This document shows positions 30,484 to 39,266 of a stretch of DNA of 64,000 nucleotides, piece by piece (position 1 is the stretch's first letter; each line of letters begins with the position of its first letter). The notes below the pieces were generated by a model, which saw only the letters and a program-made list of their open reading frames with translations, had not been told where the DNA came from and made no database searches. Made by a program: the position numbers and the translations under genes. Source of the DNA: Pycnococcus provasolii (lineage: Eukaryota; Chlorophyta; Pseudoscourfieldiophyceae; Pseudoscourfieldiales); assembly GCA_049487715.1 (NCBI GenBank), contig CP150555.1:186001-250000 (forward strand), read 5' to 3'.

Positions 30484-31210
30484 ATGTTCGCGTTGAGCGG
30501 GAGCGCTGAAGCGACACCCGGTCCTGCGATCGACGACGCTGCCTCACTTGACATTGCACAACCGCCGCAACCGCAAAGACACAGGCATCTCTGATGCTGA
30601 CGACGGCTTCGGCGCGTTGACACTGGCGATTTCGGCGCCGCACCACCATCGACGGTTGATGCGGCACCTGTGCCAGAGCCGTCCGTCAGCGCTCCCACTG
30701 AGGAGGACGGCGGCTTCGGCGACTTCGACGCCGCAGCACCATCGACGGTTGATGCCGCACCTTTGCCAGAGCCGTCCGTCAGCGCTCCCACTGAGGAGGA
30801 GGACGGCTTCGGCGACTTCGACGCCGCACCGCCATCAGTGGTTGATGCCGCACCTTTGCCAGAGCCGTCCGTCAGCACTCCCACTGAGGAGGATGACGGC
30901 TTCGGCGACTTCGACGCCGCACCGCCTTCGTCAGTTGTCGCGACTCAACCATCAAGTCGCCCCACCATCAACAGCTACCGCCGCACCACCGTCAGATGCA
31001 CTCGCGCCAAACGTTAAGATCCGTGCGCTCGCTCCTCGTGCGGTGGAACTTGCTGAGAGTGTACAAGCTATTTATGATGTTGAAGGTCGATTGGTGTCTG
31101 CCGCGGACCTCCTCGTTTCAAAGTATGCGCGTACGCCCGACGAACGCGCCGCGCGTCTTGTTGCTGTGAGCACACTTGTGGCGCAGATGTCCGACAAGAC
31201 TTGCTTGTAA
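30484..31210 (+). pseudogene. Truncated, frameshifted gene with FGDFD repeats (clathrin-adaptor-ear-binding type)
   Basis: Three frames together encode a repeat of EEDDGFGDFDAA-PSTVDAAPLPEPSVSAPT type (four units, first imperfect at 30,600-30,650) and a folded-looking C-terminus (IRALAPRAVELAESVQAIYD, VSAADLLVSKYARTPDERAA, LVAVSTLVAQMSDKTCL). Acidic-F-G-D-F motifs are typical ligands of AP-1 gamma-ear/GGA domains (as in synergin and aftiphilin), so the parent was probably a trafficking protein. Frame changes occur near 30,590-30,645 and near 30,960-30,985. The coding similarity begins within about 60 bp of the outer repeat border, so the 5' part is probably lost. If the indels are consensus errors, a short intact gene is possible. 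Confidence 0.55.
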
Positions 31211-31357
31211 ATACTACCACTGTACCCTACTCACCATTTCACATTCTGTAAAAATCTTGTATCTGTAGTCTATCCTAGCTGACAAGCCGATACAGTAGAG
31301 TAGAGTAGGATGGTGTGACTCTTAAAGTACCACAGGAATAGGTAAACAGTGTTTGCC

Positions 31358-32338
31358 TTACACGTCGACGTTTTGTCCGAATAGCCCATCGACGCCGCCG
31401 GGAGGCGCCTGGCCTTGTCGGTTCCATCCCCAGCACGCGATGCCATTTCCGTCGCGTCGAAGCGCCAGTGAGTGAACGTAACCCGCAGCGATCGCGACGA
31501 AGTCGCCGTCGACGCCGGCGGGAGGCGCCTGGCCGTTGTCGTTGCGTCCCCAGCACGCGATGCCATCGTCGCGTCGAAGCGCCATTGAATGGTAGCGCCC
31601 CGCAGCGATGGCGACGAAGTCGCCGTCGACGCCGGCGGGAGGCGCCTGGCCGGAGCGGTTGTATCCCCAGCACGCGATCCTTCCGTCGCGTCGAAGTGCC
31701 AGTGAGTGAACGAAACCCGCAGCGATTGCGACGAAGTCTCCTGCGACGCCAGCGGGAGGCGCCTGGCCTTCGTCGTTGTTTCCCCAGCACGCGATGCCAC
31801 CGTCGCGTCGAAGCGCGAGCGAGTGGCAGTCACCCGCAGCGATTGCGACGAAGTCTCCTGCGACGCCAGCGGGAGGCGCCTGGCCTTGGTCGTTGCGTCC
31901 CCAGCACGCGATGCCGCCGTCGCGTCGAAGCGCGAGCGAGTGCCAGCCCCCCGCAGCGATTGCGACGAAGTCGCCGTCGACGCCGCCGGGAGGCGCCTGG
32001 CCGTTGCCGTTCTGTCCCCAGCACGCGATGCCACCCTCGCCTCGAAGCGCGATCGAGTGATAGTCCCCCGTATCGATTGCGACGAAGTCGCCGTCGACGC
32101 CGCCAGGAGGCGCCTGGCCGTAGTTGTTGATTCCCCAGCACGCGATCCTTCCGTCGCGTCGAAGCGCAATCGAGTGAACCGAACCTGCAGAAATCACTCT
32201 CGACGAAAATCGCGCAATGCGAACGCGCTCACGCTCCTTCGCAATGCGTCGTTCGCGCTGCCACGGTATGAAGGCGAGTCGGATCGCTTCGTACGCCAAC
32301 TCTCCGAGCTCCACAGGGTCCACAGAGTGTGCAGACAT
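31358..32338 (-). CDS. RCC1/BLIP-II-like beta-propeller repeat protein (paralogue 1)
   Basis: 326 residues from the ATG at 32,338 (MSAHSVDPV). After a helical N-terminus with a basic stretch (RERRIAKERERVRIARF) come seven near-identical 40-residue repeats of the form GDFVAIAAG..HSLALRRDGGIACWG.N..GQAPPAGV. The HSLAL and G.(I/V)-CWG motifs are those of the RCC1_2 family, which forms a beta-propeller. In bona fide RCC1 this is a chromatin-bound Ran exchange factor, but short RCC1-like proteins have varied or unknown roles; no exchange function is claimed. A paralogue with the same layout is at 60,298-61,323. A CCCTAA tract lies 50 bp upstream, shared with the divergent gene at 32,683. Confidence 0.85.
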   Translation of the reverse strand: MSAHSVDPVELGELAYEAIRLAFIPWQRERRIAKERERVRIARFSSRVISAGSVHSIALRRDGRIACWGINNYGQAPPGGVDGDFVAIDTGDYHSIALRGEGGIACWGQNGNGQAPPGGVDGDFVAIAAGGWHSLALRRDGGIACWGRNDQGQAPPAGVAGDFVAIAAGDCHSLALRRDGGIACWGNNDEGQAPPAGVAGDFVAIAAGFVHSLALRRDGRIACWGYNRSGQAPPAGVDGDFVAIAAGRYHSMALRRDDGIACWGRNDNGQAPPAGVDGDFVAIAAGYVHSLALRRDGNGIACWGWNRQGQAPPGGVDGLFGQNVDV

Positions 32339-32390
32339 GGCAAAAATAATAATGGAGGATGTCACGTCAAGAAGGGACGGGACCCACCCG

Positions 32391-32430
32391 AACCCTAACC
32401 CTAACCCTCCTAAACCCTAACACTCCTAAA
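32391..32430. promoter_or_regulatory. Telomere-like CCCTAA tract in the divergent promoter
   Basis: AACCCTAACCCTAACCC followed by TAAACCCTAACACTCC between the RCC1-like gene and the 32,683 gene. A (GA)n run of about 20 bp follows at 32,467-32,487. Confidence 0.6.
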
Positions 32431-32682
32431 CCCGAAACCCGAACGGTCATCGGACTGCCTGGTCGAGAGAGAGAGAGAGAGAGAGACGGGGGCAACCCTT
32501 TCCAGGCCACCAACCTTTCCTCGGTCAACCCTTCCCTCATTCCCTGTCCCCCCCTGACTTGCCTTCCCTTCCCTGCCCGATGATGGTGTGCAAGGCTTTT
32601 CCACCAACCGGTCCACCCCCACCCCCTCTCTCCCAACAGTCAGTCAACAACCAACTCAACACTCTCAATCATAACAATCATA

Positions 32683-34248
32683 ATGGCGCCTCTCGCTCGC
32701 TACAACACGCCCACACCCCCTCCACCTCTCTCACCTCAACAAATCGCTCTCGACTTTTTCACAACATCGGTTCTCGAGCTCAACCTCACGAACCGCGTCC
32801 TTACCAAATCACACCAAATCCTCCCCGACTTTCTATCGCAAGTCTCTCGCTTTAAGCTGCGCGCATCCGCATCGCCGCGCGCACCATCCCTGCCACCACC
32901 CGTCATTCTCCCGGAAAAACTCAAGCCTTCAAAAAACCAATCCCTCAAGTCCCTCCCCTCTCTCTCTTCACAAGCTTCCGTCATATCACAAATTATATTC
33001 ACGGCTTACAGCAACGCGGACCCGACCAACGATGGATACGCCGTGCTCACGCACGCTGGTTTCCTCAGGTTCTGCAAGGACCTGTTCAAGCTCATGCAAG
33101 TCGCGCCGTCGTCAAGCCTGCCTTCTCTCGCCTTCAGCTTTGCAAACGCCGCGGGGCGATTCTCCGGACACGACTTTGACCCGCGCCTAACCATCTACGA
33201 GTTTCACACCGCTCTCGCGTATCTCGCAGACAAGCTCTTCCACAGGGACCCTTATTCCATGGAACACATCCTCCCCTCGCTCGAACTCCTGTCGACGCAG
33301 CCACCGCAGAACAGCCTCCCGAAGCACATCCTCGACGCTCCATTAACGTGCAGCCTCCAAGCTCATCTTCGACACTCACTCAAGCTCATCTTCGACAAGT
33401 ACCAGAACGAGGAGCTTCCAAACTCCGCCGACGCGCCGACGTGGCACGAGCTCGAGGTGGCCAACTCGTCCATGAGCCTGCGCGAATTCCTGCGCTTTGG
33501 ACGCGACTTCAACTTCGTGCCTCGGCTGGTGAGCGTCGTCGACGCGAAACGCGCGTACTTCGCCGCCAGCGAACCTGGAGCTGGCGCACCTGCAAGCCCG
33601 CGTCGACTCAACAGGACGACAACCATGAGCGTGAATCCCGTAGAACCGCGTCTCAACTTTGCCGCCTTTGAGCGCGCCATCATCAGCTGCGCGATGGTGG
33701 CGATGCGACTCGAGCCGCCGGCACCTCCACCGCCCGCGTCTTCGTTTGCCGCACGCAGCGCGCAGGCGGTGCCTTCGCGCACGTCGGAGGTGACGGCCTG
33801 CAAGCACCTGTTCGCGCCGGATGCGGGTGCGGGAAGCTTGCCCGGCTTCAGCCCGAGGCTGAGCCCACGCCGCCTCGAGCTGTACAAGACGGCAAACGCA
33901 GACCCGCTCCTGGTGTTCAAATCCCCGCTCGTGTCGCCTCGCGTGCGCGTCACGCCAGGCGCCGCGGAGCGCGTCGGGTGCGCGACGGCGAGGCTTCAGC
34001 ATCGAAATCGCGCGGGGCTCAGCCCGCGCCAGGTGACATCTCGCGTCGTGTACGATCCGCGTGGCGGCTTGCCCACGCTCAGCCACCCGACGCTGGACGA
34101 GAGCCTCGCGCTGTGGGAGCTGCGCGAGGAGGCGAAGGAGGCGGCTCGCGTGCGCCTCTCGCTGACTGCCAAGGCGCTCGATAAGCGACGAATGCGCGCT
34201 CGGCAGCTCGAGAGAACTCTCGTGGAATCGAAGGCTGTAAAACTCTAA
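32683..34248 (+). CDS. Uncharacterised 521-residue protein
   Basis: Long intact frame from MAPLARYNTPTP. The N-terminal third is helical with hydrophobic periodicity (QQIALDFFTTSVLELNLTN; VISQIIFTAYSNADP). The middle contains HAGFLRFCKDLFKLMQ, HLRHSLKLIFDKYQNEELPN and SMSLREFLRFGRDFNFVPRL, which look like degenerate EF-hand-like helices; such arrangements occur in flagellar-associated proteins, but I could not identify a family. The C-terminal third is Pro/Arg-rich with SPRRL/SPR motifs and a final basic coiled coil (RMRARQLERTLVESKA). No signal peptide or membrane segment. A truncated copy of its promoter and first codons is at 29,690-29,881. Its stop is 52 bp from the convergent NLR-like locus. 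Confidence 0.75.
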   Translation: MAPLARYNTPTPPPPLSPQQIALDFFTTSVLELNLTNRVLTKSHQILPDFLSQVSRFKLRASASPRAPSLPPPVILPEKLKPSKNQSLKSLPSLSSQASVISQIIFTAYSNADPTNDGYAVLTHAGFLRFCKDLFKLMQVAPSSSLPSLAFSFANAAGRFSGHDFDPRLTIYEFHTALAYLADKLFHRDPYSMEHILPSLELLSTQPPQNSLPKHILDAPLTCSLQAHLRHSLKLIFDKYQNEELPNSADAPTWHELEVANSSMSLREFLRFGRDFNFVPRLVSVVDAKRAYFAASEPGAGAPASPRRLNRTTTMSVNPVEPRLNFAAFERAIISCAMVAMRLEPPAPPPPASSFAARSAQAVPSRTSEVTACKHLFAPDAGAGSLPGFSPRLSPRRLELYKTANADPLLVFKSPLVSPRVRVTPGAAERVGCATARLQHRNRAGLSPRQVTSRVVYDPRGGLPTLSHPTLDESLALWELREEAKEAARVRLSLTAKALDKRRMRARQLERTLVESKAVKL

Positions 34249-34300
34249 CTACATTTGCATCATCTGTTCTGTTTTTACAACGTTGTCGTGTCCGAATCCT

Positions 34301-35944
34301 TCACGACGTCGCACCAGCAGCTTTTAATAGCTCCTTGCACTTCTCGGATTCTGTTAGCATCAGCGCCGTTTCACTATCACTGTCCTTCGTATTGACGTCC
34401 GCGCCCGCATGCAGCAACGCACTCACGATCTCCGCATGTCCTTGGCGAGCCGCATTCATCAGTGCCGTGTAACCATCATAGGTGTCTTTCACATTGACGT
34501 CCGCGCCCGCCTGCAGCAACGTACTCACGATCTCCGCATGCCCTTTTTTAGCCGCATGCATCAGCGCCGTTCGATCCATGTCGTCTTTCACATTGACGTC
34601 CGCTCCTGCCTGCAACAACGCAATCATGACCTTTGTATGTCCATCCCAAGCCATAGGCATCAGGGCTGTCCATCCATTCTCGCCTTTCACATTCACGTCC
34701 GCGCCCGCATGCAGCAACGTGCTCATGATCTCCGCATGTCCTTCAACAGCCGCATCCATCAGCGCCGTCTGACCATTCTTGGCATTCGCATTCACGTCTG
34801 CGCCCGCCTGCAGCAACGCGCTCATGATCTCCACATTTCCTCCACGAACCGCATCCATCAGCGCCGTCCGACCACGCTTGGCCTTCGCATTCACGTCCGC
34901 GCCCGCCTGCAGCAACGCGCTCATGATCTCCGCATGTCCGCTGCGAGCCGCATCCATCAGTGCCGTGTCACCATCGCTGTCCTTCGCATGGACGTCCGCG
35001 CCCGCCTGCAGCAACGCGCTCACGATCTCCGCATGTCCTTGGCGAGCCGCATCCATCAGTGCCGTGTCATCATAATTATCCTTCACATTGACGTCCGCAC
35101 CTGCCTGCAGCAACGCACTCACGATCTCCGCATGTCCTTGGCGAGCCGCATTCGTCAGCGCCGTCTGACCATTGTTGCCTTTCACATGGACATCCGCGCC
35201 AGCCTGCAGCAATGCATTCACGATCTCCGCATGTCCTGCACCAGCCGACATCATCATTGCCGTCACACCATTCTCGTTCTTCACATGGACGTCCGCGCCC
35301 GCCTGCAGCAACGTGCTCACGATCTTCGCATGTCCTTGGCGAGCCGCATTCATCAGCGCCGTTCCACCATTGTTGCCTTTCACATGGACGTCCGCGCCCG
35401 CCTGCAGCAACACATTCACGATCTCTGCGTCTCCGGAAACGGCTGCATCAAAAAGCGCCGCTTCACCATTGTTGTCCTTCGCATGGACGTCCGCGCCAGC
35501 CTGCATCAATGCACTCACGATCTCCGCATGTCCTTGGCGAGCCGCATTCATCAGTGCCGTCCGACCATTGTTGTCCTTAACATTGACGTCTGCGCCCGCC
35601 TGCAGCAACGCACCCACAATCTCCGCATGTCCTTTAATAGCCGACATCATCATTGCCGTCCGACCATTGTTGGCCTTCGCATGGACGTCCGCGCCCGCCT
35701 GCAGCAACACATTCACGATCTCCGCGTCTCCGGAAACGGCTGCATCAAAAAGCGCCGCTTCACCATCGCTGTCCTTCACAGTAACGTCTGCGCCCGCCTG
35801 CATCAATGCACTCACGATCTCCGCATGTCCTTGGCGAGCCGCATTCATCAGCGCCGTTTCACCATTGTTGTCTTTCACATTGACGTCTGCGCCCGCCTTC
35901 AGCAACGCACTCACGATCTCCGCATCTCCTTTAATAGCCGACAT
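34301..35944 (-). CDS. NLR-like locus, segment 5: ankyrin repeat array
   Basis: 547 codons made of about sixteen 33-residue ankyrin repeats of the form G.TALMDAARQGHAEIVSALLQAGADVNVKDN. The underlying 99-bp units are very similar to each other at DNA level, which points to recent expansion or gene conversion. It ends ESEKCKELLKAAGATS. The start codon lies inside a repeat, so it is a continuation of segment 4 and not an independent gene. Confidence 0.7.
   Translation of the reverse strand: MSAIKGDAEIVSALLKAGADVNVKDNNGETALMNAARQGHAEIVSALMQAGADVTVKDSDGEAALFDAAVSGDAEIVNVLLQAGADVHAKANNGRTAMMMSAIKGHAEIVGALLQAGADVNVKDNNGRTALMNAARQGHAEIVSALMQAGADVHAKDNNGEAALFDAAVSGDAEIVNVLLQAGADVHVKGNNGGTALMNAARQGHAKIVSTLLQAGADVHVKNENGVTAMMMSAGAGHAEIVNALLQAGADVHVKGNNGQTALTNAARQGHAEIVSALLQAGADVNVKDNYDDTALMDAARQGHAEIVSALLQAGADVHAKDSDGDTALMDAARSGHAEIMSALLQAGADVNAKAKRGRTALMDAVRGGNVEIMSALLQAGADVNANAKNGQTALMDAAVEGHAEIMSTLLHAGADVNVKGENGWTALMPMAWDGHTKVMIALLQAGADVNVKDDMDRTALMHAAKKGHAEIVSTLLQAGADVNVKDTYDGYTALMNAARQGHAEIVSALLHAGADVNTKDSDSETALMLTESEKCKELLKAAGATS
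34340..35944 (-). repeat. Tandem 99-bp ankyrin-coding units (about 16)
   Basis: Landmarks recur every 99 bp on the plus strand: CGCCCGCCTGCAGCAACG, then CTCACGATCTCCGCATGTCC, then GCCGCATCCATCAG. Variation concentrates at the solvent-exposed residues before GADV and after the TALM motif (DSDGD, NNGG, NYDD, KRGR), while the core is nearly invariant. Confidence 0.85.
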
Positions 35945-37394
35945 GCATTAGCGCCGTCCGACCATCCTTGGCCTTCACATTCATGTCCGCGCCTGCCTTC
36001 AGCAACGCACTCACGCATTCCAAATGTCCTTGTCCGGCCGCGTGCATCATCGCCGTGAATCTATTACGATTGTCTGCAGTATTATCGACTTTTGCTCCTT
36101 CAAGTATCAGCTTGCGAACTAGCGTGACGTCACCAACGTAGGAAGCCTCCATAAGTGGTGTCCGACCTTGTTGATTGAGAGCTTCAAGATTTGCTCCCTT
36201 CTTATACGCAAGCAATGCTTTTTTAGCTTGCTCATCTTCTTCTTCGTTCCCATCCTTAGTTGGAAGTTTACCGCAAATTGCTTCGCAAGCTTTGAGAAGT
36301 GCCTTTTCCACCTCGTGAGACAAAACGCCCAATCCATCATACTGAGGAAGCTGGATCCAGGTATCTCGCTCACCAAGCACATTCTTCTTCCACAACTCCG
36401 ACTCTTTCGATGGTGGTTCGACACACAAATATATGATCGGTTTTCCCAGTGCACGAGCACACAGAAGCTCAAGTGACGTCCAGCAATTGCCATCCTCTTT
36501 CCTGATTGCCTCAGGCTTAACGTTGGAAAAATCGCGCTGGAAATTTGGTCGAGGAACGCCAAAATTTGACGATAAGATGACCACGAAAACTTTGCACTGC
36601 GTAATCGCCTTTTCAACAGCGTCTGTCCAGTACGTAAGACCAAAGGCGTCCACAGGATAATTACATGCTGTCTTTTCAACAATCGTCCTTGATCCAGATC
36701 GTAGACTAGACCACATATTTTTGATCTCTTCATTTGGCAATTCCATGGAATCATGTACTTCTAGGTCTCCTGTTGGTTGAAATCGAACATTAGATGCAAC
36801 TGCGTAGTAATCTTCATAAGGTTTTCGCTTGGCACCAAAGATTGTTCTATCTCCTATCTGAAGTCCAAGATCGTACATCGTTTTTGCCTGAATGTCTCCA
36901 CTTTTTACTTTGACTGGCTCCCAACCAGGAATTTGCGATTCGCTTGCGGAATTTGCGAATTCGATAAGAAGCGCTTTGGAGCTTCTTACCGGAATCGTTC
37001 TACCAATGTCTTCTACTCGAAAACATTCAGCATGGATTTGTTCTACTACAGATCGGTCTTCGTAATCCCAACTATAACCAGAGTGACTGTACGATGTGCT
37101 CCCGCAAACAAACGAGGTAATCATTCCACCGCCCACAGTTTTCGCTCGTTTCGAAAACTCCGCATCAGCCAGCTTGTATTTGATCAATTGTGACCATGAC
37201 GCTGTCTCCTTGATCACAAACGATATGAAGACGTCCTGCTCAAGCGCCTCCTCCATATTCAAAAGTTCTTTTCTAACGTATTTCTGAATTTTCTCATCTT
37301 TGTGGCGAAAGCCCAGCTCATCCAAAATTGACACAACCATGGGACGAAGCACCAAGGATGGATTTATAATCTTCATCTGATCGAGTCGATCCAC
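35931..37394 (-). CDS. NLR-like locus, segment 4: second TIR-like module and first ankyrin repeats
   Basis: 487 codons. A Gly/Tyr-rich middle (STSYSHSGYSWDYEDRS) precedes a TIR-like stretch: WTDAVEKAITQCKVFVVILS, then NCWTSLELLCARALGKPIIY. The helix after the strand again carries the (W)-T-S-L-E-L glutamate. Then about three ankyrin repeats (GRTPLMEASYVGDVTLVRKL; HLECVSALLKAGADMNVKAK). The frame ends TALMHVGY one base out of register with the next segment. Confidence 0.6.
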   Translation of the reverse strand: MDRLDQMKIINPSLVLRPMVVSILDELGFRHKDEKIQKYVRKELLNMEEALEQDVFISFVIKETASWSQLIKYKLADAEFSKRAKTVGGGMITSFVCGSTSYSHSGYSWDYEDRSVVEQIHAECFRVEDIGRTIPVRSSKALLIEFANSASESQIPGWEPVKVKSGDIQAKTMYDLGLQIGDRTIFGAKRKPYEDYYAVASNVRFQPTGDLEVHDSMELPNEEIKNMWSSLRSGSRTIVEKTACNYPVDAFGLTYWTDAVEKAITQCKVFVVILSSNFGVPRPNFQRDFSNVKPEAIRKEDGNCWTSLELLCARALGKPIIYLCVEPPSKESELWKKNVLGERDTWIQLPQYDGLGVLSHEVEKALLKACEAICGKLPTKDGNEEEDEQAKKALLAYKKGANLEALNQQGRTPLMEASYVGDVTLVRKLILEGAKVDNTADNRNRFTAMMHAAGQGHLECVSALLKAGADMNVKAKDGRTALMHVGY

Positions 37395-38353
37395 AATAGC
37401 TTTGAAATGATCTTGGCAGTAACCTGTTTGGCATAGCTTCCCAGTTGTCCGCCTCGCTCCTGGCGCTCAACCAAAATGCACAAGCGAGTAATCTCGACGT
37501 CGCCAGAAAATACATCAACAGCCAACTCCTCACCTGAACGATTCGCATCTCTCAGGAAATCACTCAGCGACTTGTGAATCGTGTGCAGCTTGTGCTCGCG
37601 TTCTTCAAAGAGCAATCCCAAACCAGGAAGATTCGACACCGCAGTGTGTAGTCCCATTTGTTCAAGGTGCGACATCGTCAGTGGCTCTCGGGCGGCGAAT
37701 ATCACATTCATAAGGCGCTTCGTCTCAGGCGCAAGTGGCGATGCTGCCTCAAACCACTGCCGGTAAGCCTCGTCGGCATTGGTTGGCACTGGACGCGATT
37801 TCGCCAAGTCGGGATACGTCTCAGCAAATCTTGTGGCGACGAGTTCAAACACCTTCGATTTGCTATTCGCAATCTCCTTTTGCAGCTCAGGTCTAATAAT
37901 AATGTCTGCAGTAGACGCGGTATCATCATCACGAAGCTCCGATGGCTCAAACCTCTTCAAGTTCAGCTTCGAAGTTTTTGCCACCGCCTCAACATCTCGT
38001 ATGATATGCCCAGGCTCTGGTCGCGTCGTCACAAGAATCTGCAATTTCTTTTTGCCGAAATGCTTGAGCAGTGTGCACGCCAACGAGAGAACTGGATTCT
38101 TTTGATTGGATTCCTTTGATGACGAATGACGATATTCGTCATCTTCCTCCTCCTTCTTCCTCGCGAAGCCCTCATCAAGCGCGTCGAAGATGAGCAAGCA
38201 CGGTGATGGCGATTGCTGGCGCTCCGATAGCAGGCTCTCAAGCGGCTCAATCAAAAGAAGATTCTCAGCATGCGTTGCACTCGTCTGAATCGCAGTAAGT
38301 GCAGGTCGTTGATTGATTGGCTTTCCCATTACGATATTTGCCATCATCCACAA
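37373..38353 (-). CDS. NLR-like locus, segment 3: rest of the STAND/NACHT NTPase
   Basis: About 320 codons with no convincing start of its own (the first codons are in the overlap with segment 2). It contains the Walker B motif PCLLIFDALDEG, a sensor-like strand KKLQILVTTRPEPGHIIRD and winged-helix/helical elements (APETKRLMNVIFAAREPLTM; LPGLGLLFEEREHKLHTIHK-SLSDFL), the usual order in NACHT proteins. It ends at SKLLWIDSIR; in another frame the text continues KAIVDRLDQMKIINPSLVL. Confidence 0.6.
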   Translation of the reverse strand: MWMMANIVMGKPINQRPALTAIQTSATHAENLLLIEPLESLLSERQQSPSPCLLIFDALDEGFARKKEEEDDEYRHSSSKESNQKNPVLSLACTLLKHFGKKKLQILVTTRPEPGHIIRDVEAVAKTSKLNLKRFEPSELRDDDTASTADIIIRPELQKEIANSKSKVFELVATRFAETYPDLAKSRPVPTNADEAYRQWFEAASPLAPETKRLMNVIFAAREPLTMSHLEQMGLHTAVSNLPGLGLLFEEREHKLHTIHKSLSDFLRDANRSGEELAVDVFSGDVEITRLCILVERQERGGQLGSYAKQVTAKIISKLLWIDSIR

Positions 38354-39212
38354 TACGATCCTTCAGTCCCAATATCGAACGCGCCACCTCCTCAAAGCGC
38401 ACCGCAAGCTGGTACGCGAGCGAGTGAATGACGCGCAGCTCATCCTGTCGCCTGACATCCGCATCCTTGCAGATATGCACCGCCGCTGCGTCAAGCGATA
38501 CGCCATTCAAGACCGTGGCAGATATCGTGGACTTGCCCTCACCAGCACCGCCAACGATGCACGCAACATTGCCTCCATCCTCGAAGAATTTTTTGATGGC
38601 ATCAAAGCGAAATGTCTCGCTTTTTGCGCGCTGGCGGAGCACCTTCATATCCGCCTCGTAGTCTAGCGGATTGAGCAGAAACCGGAGCTTGAGATGCCGC
38701 GTAAATTTGTCGAGTCCGCCGAACCGCTTCTCGATCTCACCATGGATAAACTTCCTGTCATCCTCGGAAAAGCACAGTGCCGTCGACGCGTCGATATCTT
38801 CGATGCGCGCCGCGATTTCCTTCTCGTCGAATCCCTGCGTGACGAGCTGCAATTTTTCCTGCGGCGACGACCCCAACTCGTACAGGCACCACAGTCTCGA
38901 CAATGGCACGACGCGTTCCTTGTCAAGCACAGCGACTGTCGCGCGCGCGTGCTCGATCGTCCTCCTGAGCGTCATGCCCGTGCCTCCTACGTTGAGTTCA
39001 GCCATGGCATTGTTCTGGTTGATGGCGAAAATATCAAGCCAGATGAATGTCTCTTTGGCAACGGCGCCGTCGAGGTGTGCAGCCACAGAACGCACGAGGT
39101 CGTTGAAGTGGTTTCCCCACGCGTGCGAGACGAAGTACGTCGGTGCGCCAATTTTCAGGTTTTCGAGCCATGGCGTAGCTGAGGTTTTTGCTCTTGGCGA
39201 CAGGCCAAACAA
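38265..39212 (-). CDS. NLR-like locus, segment 2: TIR-like domain and P-loop
   Basis: About 315 codons. The TIR-like module runs from APTYFVSHAWGNHFNDLVRS through TFIWLDIFAINQNN and TLRRTIEHARATVAVLD to PLSRLWCLYEL; the W-C-x-x-E-L motif holds the glutamate that is catalytic in NAD-cleaving TIR domains. The SHAW start defines a subfamily common in algae and other protists. Near the end is the Walker A loop ACIVGGAGEGKSTISATVLN, start of the STAND/NACHT ATPase. The frame ends in ...CTYCDSDECNAC just where the downstream frame continues the NTPase. Confidence 0.6.
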   Translation of the reverse strand: MFGLSPRAKTSATPWLENLKIGAPTYFVSHAWGNHFNDLVRSVAAHLDGAVAKETFIWLDIFAINQNNAMAELNVGGTGMTLRRTIEHARATVAVLDKERVVPLSRLWCLYELGSSPQEKLQLVTQGFDEKEIAARIEDIDASTALCFSEDDRKFIHGEIEKRFGGLDKFTRHLKLRFLLNPLDYEADMKVLRQRAKSETFRFDAIKKFFEDGGNVACIVGGAGEGKSTISATVLNGVSLDAAAVHICKDADVRRQDELRVIHSLAYQLAVRFEEVARSILGLKDRIVDDGKYRNGKANQSTTCTYCDSDECNAC

Positions 39213-39266
39213 AGTGCGCGACGACGTCCGACGTGTACATGTCCTCGAACGGAATATCGGTGTAGC

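Noticed and set aside
34409-36058. 549-codon plus-strand frame opposite the ankyrin array
   Set aside because: Open only because the ankyrin repeat unit lacks stops in this frame; the minus frame has consensus ankyrin residues.
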